From Euryodendron excelsum (taxonomy: Eukaryota > Streptophyta > Magnoliopsida > Ericales > Pentaphylacaceae): a stretch of 64,000 bases of DNA. Shown in pieces: positions 44,801 through 57,444 of the stretch (its first letter is position 1; each line of letters opens with the position of its first letter). The notes beneath the pieces are model-generated. The model ran no database searches and was not told where the DNA came from. It saw only the letters and a program-made list of their open reading frames with translations. Both the position numbers and the translations under genes were made by a program. The stretch lies in assembly GCA_033060915.1 (NCBI GenBank), contig CM065388.1:22246001-22310000 (forward strand). The letters are read 5' to 3'.

Positions 44801-47190
44801 TTATCAATTTATTTTTGTTGAAAAATAAAATAATTAAGAATATCGCTATCGCGTATCTCCGCGATAAAGACATCGCGACTGGGCGCGGATCTCCTTCCAC
44901 GCTAATTTACTTAAAACCCCAATCTTATGGACTAATTTGCTTAAAAACCCCATTTACAGTCTTTAGTTATGGACTTAAAAAAGCAAGGGTTTGAGGCTTG
45001 TTCGATGGAAGGCTTGGGTAACATTTTGTGGCTGATTGAATTAGGGGTTGGACTTGAAAGAGTAATGGAGGAATGTCCCCCGCCTGATTTATGAATATGG
45101 TTTATTTAATTTTATTTTTATTTAAAAAATAAATACATAATTATTTAAAAGAAACTCAAGAGTTTTTCAAGAATTTTCGTTAAGTATCCGTTAATTATCT
45201 CAAGAGTTTTGAGAATATTTTCCTCGCATTTTCTAAACGTTTTCTTAAATTTTTAAACCAGTTTCGTACCAGTATCAAAAATGAGTTTTCGGAGAAATGT
45301 GTTTTCTCTTTTAAAATGAATTTTTCGATAACTATATTCCAGGCCCCTAATACCAAGAATCAATTATTCCTATCAAAACAATAATCTCAGCCAACAAAGA
45401 ATGTAAATTAAACTATGAATTTTAAATATAAGGTACATCAAATTGTAATTTTTTTTCAATAGATAGGAAATAATTACATAAAATTGAATACTTATCTCTT
45501 CAAGAAAATTCCACAATAACAATCTTATATTAAGCTCAACAATCACACATAAATCACAATCGAAATCTGTCACTTGAGGGAGTCAAACTCAAAACCTTAA
45601 TAACCAAATGTCATTGAACCACATGGATGTAGCTGGTACCTTAAAGTTTAAGGTAGATTGCCATAGAGATGGTAGAGGAGGTCAGACTAAAACTGGAACA
45701 TAACAATGTTGAGATGTTAAAGTAGTCTTTTTTTTTTTTTTTTTTTTCTCTCTTCTAAACTTGAAGAAGTTTCTAAATAAACAAAAAGGAAATAAGAGTT
45801 GGCAAAAAAAACTCAGAAACTATAATGGCAAGACGAACTTTATGAACAATTGGTGACTAAATTAGCAACAACAAAAAATCACCAAAACCTTCAAAGTAAG
45901 TAACTGCCAAGACCTTCAAAGTAAGTGAGCGATGTGGGATTCATGGTCATATGCTTCCACATTGCTCAATGGGCTGGACTAAATAACACACAAAATTGTG
46001 TGATTAAATTTGTCTAACTTGGTTACGAGATCTTACATACATATATATGACTACAAGATTTACAAATTATTCAAAATCATTTTATTTTTGATAAGCCTCT
46101 AGAAGGAGGAGCTTCCTTTGTTACCTTTATTACGTACCTAGGCGTCTTTATTATTTAACTTTCCTTATCCTAGTCTTTTGAAGTGGTGTAAGATTGCCAG
46201 GAGATATTTTAATCTTTTAAAATCCAGAATCAAAGTTTATATATTCATATTGTTTAACAATTTCCTCTAGAAAATTACACAAAATTTGCAATATTATATA
46301 TTTGTGGATTATCTTAAGCGAAATTTTAAATTTTTATATTTTTAATCTCATATTAATGTGTTATAGCGTAAAGAAACCTCAAAATTCCATCAAGGAACAG
46401 GTATACCATAAAGGATAAATTCAAGCGGCTGAAGAGATCCAAGCAAATGTTCTCGGTATAGATGCTATTGCATAGAAGAAAGCAAAAACTTTTTAATATC
46501 TCAATAGATCTTACCTTAATTTTGTTAAGCTCACATAATAGAACTCTTTTACATGAACAGATACCCAAATGGGACAAATACCAAAATGTGACACATGACT
46601 TTTAGAATTCATTTACAACTTGTAAGTGAAAAAAAACTCATGGACATTAGTCATTTTTTAGTGTCCTAAAAGAATTCTACACTCATATTGTATCAAAATT
46701 AAACTCTTTACTAAATGTTGTAAAAACTAATGGTTTAACATTGCACCTAACTTCCATACCAAAAAAATGCAAGAAAAAACACCATCAATCAGTAATCCTA
46801 CATTTATAGAATGTATATATACTAGTAGTATACTCGTGCTATGTACGAAATTGTTGATATTAGAATCATAAAATGACTTTCTAGAAAAAAATTTCACAAT
46901 TTTTTTCATAGGCATGTGTTAATAATATCATACTAAATGAATTAAATATGTTGAAAACATCTTGTTTATTCCAATAACCAAAAAGAAAAACATATTAAAA
47001 AAAATTAACTTTTATGCAATTACTATGATGAGTTGTATTCTTAATATATCTATGTTCATTGCAAGAAATATGTTGGTTATAAGTTTGAAAATCAAGTTTA
47101 TTGGGCCACATGATATAAAAGATAAAAATACAAATAATACAAAAAAAAAAAATGTTGAAGATAGGCCACCATTATATATTTGTGAATTTT
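44801..47190. other. AT-rich intergenic DNA
   Basis: No gene, RNA or clear repeat seen apart from a poly(T) run at about 45,727-45,747. Open frames are short and of low complexity. Confidence 0.5.
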
Positions 47191-47191
47191 G

Positions 47192-47348
47192 CTAACATGT
47201 GTTAGAGCACATTTTAAGCTTGTTTTGTCTAGTTGTACAAAACATTGAAAATTGAAAAAATACAATTTTTAATAGTGAAAATACAGTTTTTAGCTCATTA
47301 TACAACCAGACAAAGTAAGTTTAAAATGTGCCCTAAGGCACATATTAG
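47192..47348. mobile_element. Short palindromic MITE, about 157 bp
   Basis: Left arm CTAACATGTGTTAGAGCACA then TTTTAAGCTTGTTTTGTCTA; right arm reverse-complemented CTAATATGTGCCTTAGGGCACA then TTTTAAACTTACTTTGTCTG. Arms of about 45 bp leave a loop of about 60 bp. A related terminus occurs at 63,767. Confidence 0.75.
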
Positions 47349-50300
47349 TATTTGCCTATATTTATATTTAATGTCATTGCTTAAATAAACTTTGCTCAAT
47401 GTAACATTATAATTATCATCTATCTTAAACTTTGCTCAATGTAAAATTATAATTATCATCTATCTTAAACTTGTGATATTACATATGAACCTTATCAGTT
47501 ATCACTACCTCAAAATAATAATTTTTGAATAAATAGAAAAAAAATTGATGTACTTTATTGTTAAGAAAATACAAATTAATAACCAAAGGATATTAAATAA
47601 CTCTCCATAGGTTGATTAAGATAAAAATGGATAAATATTTTGATTCCATACTTAAACGATATAATTTGTAAAATTAAATAAACAAAAAAATATTAGCTTG
47701 TTTTGATTTATATCATAAGATCAATTACACCAAAATTAAGATCTAAATATTAGAGATTAGTAACTCACTTAACTTTTGCTTAGTTATTATTACTTTTATC
47801 AGTATAATAGTTTTGAAACTAACATATTAATATTTCAAAATTTGGATTAACTAATTAAAGAACCTTCCTAAGCCCATTTATTAAACAAATTATAAGATTT
47901 GAGTAAATATAATCCATCAAAAATTTAAAATATATATGCAAGTAAATTCAACAAAGACTAAATTTGAAGGAAGCTAGAATGTTTTGAAAATGCAATATTT
48001 TTTAAGAATTTAAAAAGGACTATCAATTTAAATACCATATGGATTTTAAAAAATCATAATAACACATTTATGTTTAGCTATTAAACATTATCTTGGATGA
48101 CTTTGAAAGAATGACAATTTGAAAAAGATTACCAAATTAATTAAAGGACCAATGGGTCATGACATGTTTATTTTTTATTTTCTAAATTAAAAAACTTAAG
48201 AAAAAAGAGTTAAAACTTTCAAGCTAAATGAGCTAACAAAATATTGTTATAATGTCTAAGTATAGATTTGACTATGTGTTATAAATACAAGTTTACCTAG
48301 ATATTGTTCACTACACATCCTATTGGATTCTAGCTAATACTAGGAAGGTGTATGGAAATTTATTTAGGTATTGCCCTGCCACGCTCTTAAAGTATTAGGG
48401 CCTCACTCTTGCATCAAAAAAATAAAAATACACAAGTAAAAAAGAAAACAGAGAGTGATTAATTAAGCTCACCATTTATTGAATTTTTTGTTTAAGCGTA
48501 GCAACCAAACAACTATCATGATTGCCACTATTTCATTATTTTGATAATATTTTTTATATAAATTTTTTAAGAAAAACGACAATTTTTAATTAAAAATTAC
48601 AGTTGATGTTTTTTTTTACTGAGCTAAAATGGTGAAAGTGAACGATTGATGATAGCAATCTCTCTGAGCGTGACTATAGAAGTTCTTACTCATTATAAAA
48701 TATTTAATTTAAATCATAACTACTATTTGAGGGAACAAGCCTATTACTATTACACCATCAAAAATTAAATGAACAACCAAACGACCTAATAAGATCAATA
48801 AATAAGAATGTTAATATGCATTGAGCAACCTCTTAAATCCAAATCAGTTGGAGTAACTACCCCCTTTGGTTGGTGGTAACTATAGTTGATGTTGGGTCCT
48901 CAAAAGGGCATATCTTTTGATGGAATAAGGGGAAGATTTGCGTGGGGACCATTTTTATAGCACAGGTAGGTAGGGGGAGGTTTGGTTTGTCCTCTGGCAT
49001 TGTACACAAGCCCTATCTAATATCTGCCACGCAGAGTCTGTGTAGTTTATGTCGGCCATGTGTTATTAGTCTTACGACCCATCACTTTCCCAACTATAGT
49101 CTAATGTTTCCCCTTCCCCACTGTGTTATATGCATACATATGTATATATATATCCTGCCACATATCTCTCCTCAAATGGGCCAGATATGCTTGTGTGCGG
49201 TGAAGTGCAGGACCCAGGGGAGGGGGGCAAACAAAGGGTTTGCAATTGCATGCCCTTGCCCCCATTGTTATGTTTTGTACTCTCCACCTTCGGCCATTCT
49301 TAGTCGTCTGATCGTCGTGATTGTTAGATCCGACGGCCAGTTTAGAAAGATTGGTCCCTGCCCTTGATTTTCTTAACATTGTTGCATTGACCCATCAGTT
49401 TGCCTCGATCAAAGGCACTTCCACTATAGGCACTGTATAGTGTCAAATGGCAGATTGATCTTTTAATTTTATTTTTATATATACTAGGGGCCAAAGTCAT
49501 GAGTTGAACTCATAATCACAACAGCTAAAAATGTCACTAAACTAATCTCTCCTCATATGTTATCCGCATACAAAACCACAACAAATCATGTTGCATTTAT
49601 GGACAAAAAATTGTGCCAAGTTTTTAGACCGGGTGGTAACGGGTTAGTCTTTCATCAATTTTTTTTTTCCCTACTTATGTATATTATATAAAAAAATTCT
49701 ATGCATAAAAAGTTTTATACAAAAAACTCTACGAAAATAATATGATAGTGAATTTTTTTAATTATGAGTCAAAATAGTAGGTGCTTTAATTTAAAATGAA
49801 TAAATCACAAATAGTCCCATTATTTTGTATACAAATTTGGTATAAAACTCTGTTTATATGGTATTGCTCTCATCATATTTTGCATTTTCTTTGACTTCTT
49901 AGTTTAAGCATAAGAAATACACTAGTATACAAGACTAAATTTCTACATAGAAATCTAGCTTCTATTATACTTCAACAAAATATGAAAAACAATAACAAAT
50001 AAAATGTTTCTTGGGTTAAGGTAGAATTTTCTAAATTATGGAGATGCTAGGAGAATATATAGGAGGCGTAATCAAAAAGTGTGGGGTGCAATACACGCTA
50101 ATCTGCGCATGTAGATATATATATAAGGAGTTAAAAAACTGAATGAGTTTCTACCAACGTGGGTGAGATGCAGTTATTTTCATATTGGCTCTTAAAATTG
50201 AAGAAGATAAAAGTAATTTAAATGATACATTAGAATAAATTTAACATCACCAAATATTTTCAGCGCTTAATGAAAGAGGAAACATCAAACAGGGTGTTCT

Positions 50301-51013
50301 CTTCATAATTGTATGCATAATGCATGCATGCATAAACAATAAGCACTTTCAACGGTTGACAATTACTAATATAAAAGCAAAGCAATCATGTGCACTCAAG
50401 ATTTGAAAAAAAAAAAAAAAAAAAAGGAAAGGAAAATACTACATGAACCGCATAAGTGACCTTTGAGTTGACCATTTTAAACATTACCCCAATCGTTATA
50501 TTTATTTTAAAATTATTCGGTAATGTTTCGAGGGGCTTCCTATAAGGACTTTTTAGTCTAAAAGGATTTTCATTGGACTTTTGAATGTTTGGTGAGCACA
50601 TATTGAATGACTTTTGGAGGAAGCCCGTCTCGTAGAAGTCCGTTTTAAAGAAGTTGCCTTGGCTAGCTTTCTAAATCACTACTCGCGAAGCATTTCGACC
50701 ACTTAAGGAACAAAAGGTCAAAACTCAATATAGTCCCTATATAAATAACTTTTCTATCTATCTTGCCCTTGGTCCAACATCATATTTTCAAATCAAACCA
50801 TTATATATATCATATTAAACGTTGAATGAGTGATTGCTTCATTAGATGTTGAATCTATTTCTTCAGTCTGAAATCTCGTTTTAATCGCGGAACAGAAGCC
50901 CTTGTCATTGTTTTGTATCTAAATGTGATCTCTATTATCGATTTTCTTTTTGTTGAATTTTGTGATTTTGAATGAGTGATTCTGTCAAAAGTTGTTTTGA
51001 GTAATAGATCTAC
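47349..51013. other. Intergenic DNA
   Basis: AT-rich to 48,880. A GC-richer island lies at about 48,890-49,380, with a 141-codon open frame that matches nothing I know. Then AT-rich again, with an A run at about 50,407-50,425. No gene supported. Confidence 0.4.
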
Positions 51014-51151
51014 ATGGAAGTGGTAGCTAGGATTCTACTTGGATCTCATTGCATGAAGCAGTACAACAATTATCCAATTGATTTCTTCACCATGTATGTC
51101 AAAGTTTTCGGAGCTCTTCCAGTTGTCCCAAAACGATGCCCAAACAGTGAA
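51014..51151 (+). other. Possible orphan exon
   Basis: ATG at 51014 opens MEVVARILLGSHCMKQYNNY then PIDFFTMYVKVFGALPVVPK and RCPNSE. Then GTTTATATG could be a donor, and the remainder of the frame becomes low-complexity. Composition looks protein-like, but no family was recognised and no partner exon found. Confidence 0.25.
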
Positions 51152-51781
51152 GTTTATATGTATATGAGCTTTTTGTTATTTGTTTTTCTCTTTTATTTAT
51201 GGTTTATTATTCATTGTGATTTCCTTCACCAAACGTCACAGTTTTTTAGAACTCCTTCTCATGAAGGACTTTTTGGAGAGTTCTTCCTAAGGAAGGACTT
51301 TTTATTGGCAAAAGCTGCGCCCAGCATAGTCTTAGTATTTAATTCAAAGTTTTTCTTTTTCCCACAAAGTTGTATCTTTATACTTTCAAGCAAAAAGAAA
51401 GTCGACAATTTTATTGGTTATGAATGATTGAAAGCCCCCTGGAGACCTAAGAAAATATCCAAAAATCATACTTTTGTTTGTCACCAATTATTGTCAGTGA
51501 ATACAAAAGCGTTTTTAAATTACACATTTGTTTTCTAAAAACAACAAAAAATCTTATATTATATTTGACTGAAAGGCTTAAAGTATTGATTCGTTTCTCT
51601 TGTTCATAATGTATATATAAATTTAAATTAGTTTAGATGTAGAAATGTAATGATTTTTAGTTCTGATGGCAAAGTGAGTGATAGTCAAGGGAGTCGAGTG
51701 TAATTAATCTTTAAATTTTTTCACCTTTGTCACAATGTTGGATTACATTGATTACTTTTAAAAGTTGAAAAGTTAATCTAT

Positions 51782-51923
51782 TGGGGCTAGTTTAGTTAGC
51801 CAAAGCTCTTGACCACCCTTTAAGAAGTCACCTTTTAGGAGGTCAGGAGTTTAAACTCCTCTCTTCTAGATCCCCTTCCCGACTTCAGCCCTTCTTGTAA
51901 TTGCTTCCGATAAACAAAAAAAA
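51782..51923 (+). mobile_element. tRNA-derived SINE
   Basis: Box A-like TAGTTTAGTTAGCCAAAGCTC, box B-like GGAGTTTAAACTCC, a pyrimidine-rich body and TTGTAATTGCTTCCGATAAAC followed by an A run. The layout is that of plant SINEs. Flanking duplication not clear. Confidence 0.65.
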
Positions 51924-53339
51924 ATTTTTTTGAAAGGCTTAAATAAAATAAATAAAAATTGAGAAATAACATTAAACTCTATGATAGAGTTTGAGGGACA
52001 TAATAATTATTTATACAATAAAAAATTGTATTCTTACGAAATTATCATGCATAAGACTCTACCAAGATGATGTTGTGATAGTATTGTTATAATTAAAACT
52101 TACTTTAAGGGATACTTTAGTTTAAAGTGATAAAACTCTAGTCCCATTATGCTATATATAATTTATGTATATTTTTCTATTTATATAGTTTACTACTCCT
52201 CTTACTGAAACCACCTTGTACGTAAGAAGAGTAATAAAGGCGCGTGGTGCTCCAGGATTACTAGATAATTTGTAGAGCTTTTCAGTGTAACTTTTTTTTA
52301 AGCTTATAATTTGTAGATTACTAGATAACTTGTAGATTACTACTCCTCTTACTGAAACCCACATTTTTACTTTTTGCTTTTCTACTTATTTTTAGCTTAT
52401 GAAAGCAAAAAAAATTTTATCTCTTTTTCGTCTAAACCAAAAAAACAAAACCAAAAAAGCTAAAAAAAAGTTGGACTAAACGAGCCTTGAACTATCCTTT
52501 ACTATTTAAGTAAATGGAGTGTAATGTCTAGCTCATAGTTGCTGGTGAACTTATTTGTGAGGGAAAAGTGCAGAATGGCTATGAAACTCATTTGAAAATT
52601 TTGAAAAATATTTTGGAAACAGCATAGAAATGTTTCGGAAACTATTAGGATAGTTGAAAAAAACTCTTGAGAAACTTAGGAGAAACGTTTTAGAAACTTG
52701 AAATATTAATTTTTATACATTTTTTTTTCCCTTAAGTTCTAACTAAATATCTATGGAATTATTCATGTATGTTTTCACTAAATTTCTTAAAGGTCTACTT
52801 TAAGTTTCACAAAAACTTTTTAATAAGATTCTTATTAAATTTATAAATCGTTTTCTGTTTCTCCTGATATTTTTTAGCTACATTTCTCGCTTTTGTTTTC
52901 TCTAATATTTCTCACTTATCCCTATATTTTTTAGCTATATTTTTTGCTTTCGTTTTCTCTAATGTTTCTCACTTACGCTTCTCATTTTGATAACTAAGGT
53001 CCAGCTTAAACTTCCTGCCACTAAGTTCAAATGAAAAGCCGGCATATTAAAAGTTTCGGTAAGCACAACAAATTTTTGTTGAGCTTCCACACTAGATTTA
53101 TGGGTTGAGGCTCACATTTTGGGCACTTCAAGTTTCAACATTTATTAAATTTGTCAAAAAATTATACGAGTTTAAGGAGATCTCAATGCAACATTGATCG
53201 TATAATGGAAGTATGGAACATAAAAGAAACTGCGTTTCGGCAGCAATTTTTTAACTTCAATTTTTTAAACTAAAAATTAAAAAAAAAACTTATAGAAAAA
53301 AAAGCAAGTAAAAAAAGCCAAAGCGAATAAATAAGGTTT
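51924..53339. other. AT-rich spacer with repeat relics
   Basis: 'attactactcctcttactgaaaccacc' occurs twice (about 52,189 and 52,335). A stretch ending 'ggactaaacgagcc' near 52,480 resembles stretches near 57,120 and 61,680, suggesting dispersed MITE relics. No gene. Confidence 0.4.
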
Positions 53340-54330
53340 TTTACTCGTTACGCAAGTTGCCTCCAATTCTCCTGAATACCCAAAGTATGGTCAGAAAAAT
53401 TTGGTCGGTCGGCCCCATGCGTAGACTGATGGGGACCGATCAAGACTCTACGCATGGAGTCGACGGACCAAATTTCCTTGACCACACTTGGGGTACTCAA
53501 GGGAATTGAGGGCAACTGATGGGGACCGATCAGGAATTTTTGCATGGGGCTGACCGACCAAATTTCCCTTACCACACTTGGAGTACTCAGGGGAATTGGA
53601 AGCAATTGATGGGGACTGATCAGGACTCTCCGCATGGACTGACTGGCACTTATATCAAGGACATTACGCCTAGGGTACATGTCAAGCAAGAAAACAATGG
53701 AGATCAACTCTAGGAGCTCCAGCTGACTAATGCACGACCGAGTAGCTACATTATCGAGCAGATGAGCAAGAGCATGACTGAACAAACCGAGTAGACCATG
53801 ACCTAGCACGACCGAGCGGATAATACCGATCATTTCCCCCCACTACCATGCTAGTGGGGGCCACCATTAATAACCCAATCATGGCAACGTGCTACCAACT
53901 CTAGGACTTCGCGTGTAGCAGGAGGTAGTTATCTTCCCCGCTCTAACGCACGCCTGAGGGAGGGCCACGTTTGAAGTTGGACAACCACTTCCCCACTACC
54001 CTGTCACCAGTTAGGTCCTCCAATGCCATACTGTCATATGGAGAGACAACCATCTCCTATTATCTCCATGCACGCAACGCCCTCTTAGGGCTGCCAGGAT
54101 GCCTACTCATAAAAAAGGGAAACTCATCTTCTCCAATAAGGTACACAAACATAAACCTTTGTTAAAAATTTTGTTGAAAGATCCTCAGAAACCTAACTTT
54201 GGCATTGGAGTGTTCTTGGCAGGCACCACACTGGTGTCTCTCACCCCTTTTTTCCTCTCAGATCACTAAAGTAGCTCACTGTCGGCTTGACGATCGACCT
54301 TACAAGTTTACTGCATTATCATTCAGCATC
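53340..54330 (+). mobile_element. Ty3/gypsy-type LTR remnant
   Basis: GC-richer block including 'ctttggcattggagtgttc', 'ttggcaggcaccacac' and 'tatctccatgcacg', wording familiar from gypsy LTR leader regions in plants. It holds the inverted and tandem repeats at 53357-53640. No primer site or gag follows. The 161-codon minus-strand frame over the repeats is a repeat translation. Confidence 0.5.
53357..53640. repeat. Combined inverted and tandem repeat
   Basis: Arm 53357-53420 (ttgcctccaattctcctgaa ... ggtcggccccatgc) is the reverse complement of 53542-53605 (gcatggggctgacc ... ggaattggaagcaa). In addition, an 89-bp unit starting 'gatggggaccgatca' occurs three times (about 53,429, 53,518 and 53,607). 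The whole could fold into a long hairpin. Confidence 0.85.
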
Positions 54331-55177
54331 TTAGAGATTTTTCTAAGATACTGGTAACTTGCAATCTCAACACTTGAATAACAAAACTGAACGGTTACTA
54401 TTATCATTTCGAATGGTGACTATCCTCAATATGTGGTTGCCTGCTATAGCCTTTCCCCTATGCAAAAACTTTGATTCCTAGCTTGATCTGATGAGTTATA
54501 CCATTATACATGAGGAAAATGTCATTCTTAACTTCAACCAGTACTGATTGTACTATTTTGGATAAGTAATCATTTAGTCCCTCGTACAGTGACTTAGATG
54601 TTGATGACAATATCGTCTAACATTTTAAGATAAACAAAAAAATAATAATAATAATTAAAGATTAATTCTCCTTTCACCTTTCAACTATGATTTAGTTTTA
54701 GTTTATCCACTAAACTAAAAATCATTGTATTTTTACCTCTAAACTGTTAGAATTTCAGTTCATATTGATACTAGTAATAAAAGAAACTAATTATCACTTG
54801 TAGCATTTCTTATCTGATTCAATACAGCATTATTTTTTTTTATCTCTAATTAAAAAATCTGTAGTTTCAAAAATATCATTGATATTGGTAGGGCCAATAA
54901 GTGGTGGTCAATAAAGACAAGATTTTCTTAATGTTTTTGGCTATTTTCTTAAGTAGTTTGAAAGGGGTTTATCATATTTCATAGACATGAAATTGATTTT
55001 TTCTCTTTGATTCAGATATTAGCATATAATTTTGACCAAACAAGGCCGTAATTTGAAATTTATAAGGGTAGAAATGTAATAATTTTTAGTTCAATCGGGT
55101 AAAACAATCTAAGTCATAGTCAAAGTGTAATTCATCTTTAATATCCTTACCTATTTCAAAAGGCTAGACTAAGTTTG

Positions 55178-56770
55178 TTGGAAATGTGTGAATAAAAATG
55201 GCCTTTGGAGTTCCACCAAGTGCAATATGTGGTTTTTGGATTTCATAATGTGCTAGAAGATGAAATAATGTAACTTGCATATTAAGTTCCATAATACCCC
55301 ATGAATGTTGGTGACTTTTCATGTATATCCGTGTCATATATAAGGGTCATTCTTCTTGGTGTAGAGTATTCGATCTCAAGTATCTTATCTACTTCGTTAT
55401 TGTTTTTGAATCATTTTGTAAGAGAGTGTACAACACAGTCGAGTTCGCCGGATGAACGAGGCCATGCTACCTCCAACGCATAGAAGACGTTGTATCCTGA
55501 GAATCAAAAGCCCGATAACTCAAGCATCAACAATGAGGGGTTAATTCAATTTAAGGACATCATGTAAAACACGAATCTCGACTGGTTTACATTTTCTTGT
55601 ATCTGTTCAATGATGTATTGCTGAAATGTTTATATGAACATCTTTTCCATGTTTGTGATTTGATATTTCGTGTCTTTTAATTTTGGTTTTGTAACAAGCT
55701 TAAACCGAATTACCTTTTTGATAAACCAGAGTATTTTAGTAGTCAAATTTTATCTTTGTCCTCACTGTTCAAATAAGTTTTGGATCCGTGACATTTATAT
55801 AATTTTTATTTTATATTAGCTGGGTAGTAATGGTTCTTTCAGTATTGTGTGTTTCTGAGATTTTGTTATGTACTTAATTAATTGCATATTAGCAGGTTCG
55901 TTGGGCATTTGTGTTTCAGTTACAGTTTCATTCCAGATCAATGTGTTCTTTTGAATTGCTTACTAACGAGATTTTGTTGAGAAACTTAATTTTCTGTTAA
56001 GCAAGCCTTTTAAGGTATTTGTGTACTCAAACACTTACATGTCGATCTTCTGTCTATACAGAAATGACTACCCTTAATCTGAGCGTGACTCAGGCTAGTG
56101 ATGCCCCATCTGTTGGGGTGACCCAAGCTAACGATACCCCATCTGCTGAGGTAACCTGGCTTGCTACACAAATGGTTCTATAGTGCTTGTGAACCACAAC
56201 GAAAAACCAAAGAGGTTCACCAGTGTGGACTTCAAGCGGTGGTAACAAAAAATGTTATTCTACTTGACTACTTTGAATCTTGTTCAATTCCTAAAGGAAG
56301 ATTGCCCTCAGAGTGATGATAATAATATGCAATCCGTTGCGGCGATTAATGTGTGGAAGCATTTCGACTTTCTGTGTCGGAATTATGTCCTCAATGGTCA
56401 TGTGTATCTGTATTATATATAAGGGTCATTCTTCTTAGTGTAGAGTATTCGATCTTAAGTATCTTATCTACTTCGTTATTATTTCCGAATCGTTTTGTAA
56501 GAGAGTGTACAACACAGTCGAGTTCGATGGGTGAACGAGGCCGTGCTACCTCCAACGCCGAGACGCCGCCGTATCCTGAGAATCGAATGCCCGATAACTC
56601 AAGCACCAACGGTGAGGGGCTAATTCGGTTTAAGGATATCGTGTAAAACACGAGTCTCGGTTGGTTTGCGTTTTCTTGTTTTTGTTCAATGATGTATTGC
56701 TGAAATGTTTATATGAACATTTTTTCCATGTTTGTGATTTGATATTTCATGTCTTTTAATTCTGGTTTTC
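55178..56770 (+). mobile_element. Truncated Ty1/copia element
   Basis: Starts TGTTGGAAATGTGTG. A segment of about 380 bp (about 55,313-55,695) recurs at about 56,395-56,768, with a gag fragment between. The second copy joins gag through a shared CATGT, suggesting a deletion by short homology. Both copies have TATATAAGGGTCATTCTTCT, a likely LTR promoter and start. No pol. Right terminus not fixed. Confidence 0.6.
56064..56397 (+). pseudogene. gag: Copia gag fragment
   Basis: ATG at 56064 opens MTTLNLSVTQASDAP. After a frame change it reads KPKRFTSVDFKRW, a stop, then QKMLFYLTTLNLVQFLKEDC and VWKHFDFLCRNYVLNG, the well-known start of a plant copia gag. It breaks off at YVLNG, where the repeated LTR segment begins. 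Stop, frameshift and truncation make it inactive. Confidence 0.8.
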
Positions 56771-57268
56771 TAAATAAGTTAACTTATTTTTAAAAGTTAG
56801 GGGCTTAAATAGAATAAATAAAATATGAGAAACGACATTAAAATATGAGATAAATTTGAAATGACAAAATGATAATTAACCCTAACCCAATTCAGTTTAT
56901 CTATCTCTGTGCACCTTTTTCTGCAATGTTTGCAGTTCTTTGCTTCTATTGGGATTTCACAGTTATGGTGAATTATGTTAAATCAACATATAAATGTGTG
57001 TTTTTCCACATGCATTTTTAATTAACTTTTTTATTAGCTTTTATAAACAAGATTTTTTTTTTTTTACTTTTATTTTTTGTTTTTTTTAACGAAATCTAAA
57101 ACTAAAAGCTAGCTAAAAAAGGGATCTAAACGAGCATGGGACTTCTTTAAAAATTAACATTTGACCAAAAAAAAAAATGAGGTGAAAGCCTGTTTGGATT
57201 TAATCATGTAGTCACCCTTTGGTGAGAGAAAAGATTCCTAGGAAGGAAAGACGGGAAAAAAAGAAGAG
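56771..57268. other. AT-rich spacer
   Basis: Contains a T-rich stretch and 'ctagctaaaaaagggatctaa', akin to the relic near 52,460. No gene. Confidence 0.4.
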
Positions 57269-57444
57269 TAATGCTATACAACCAGAATATATAACCAGAA
57301 AATATAACCAGAATGATGTGGCTGAGTTGTGGACCTATCACTTTAAAACAAAAAACCCATCAAGATACATTTTAATTACAAAATTGCCACTGCCACATTA
57401 TTCTGGTTCAAAATTTTGTACAAAAATTTTAAAATAATAGCATT
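57269..57444. mobile_element. Possible MITE
   Basis: 'taatgctatacaaccagaat' at the left and, reverse-complemented, 'aatgctattattttaaaatt' at the right; internal 'ttctggtt/aaccagaa' motifs repeat. Imperfect arms and no clear target duplication. Confidence 0.4.

Noticed and set aside
44439..44994. 68- and 114-codon frames upstream of the receptor
   Set aside because: Include a GA microsatellite and have no recognisable domain.
49480..49560. tRNA-like 'gttgaactcataatcac' stretch
   Set aside because: No second promoter box, acceptor pairing or poly(A); not enough for a tRNA or SINE.
53348..53833. 161-codon minus-strand frame
   Set aside because: Composed of the 89-bp repeat translated repeatedly (IGPHQLPSIPLSTPSV...), in an LTR relic.
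56353..56646. 97-codon plus-strand frame
   Set aside because: Joins the gag break to the LTR copy by deletion; the homologous left copy has an in-frame stop.
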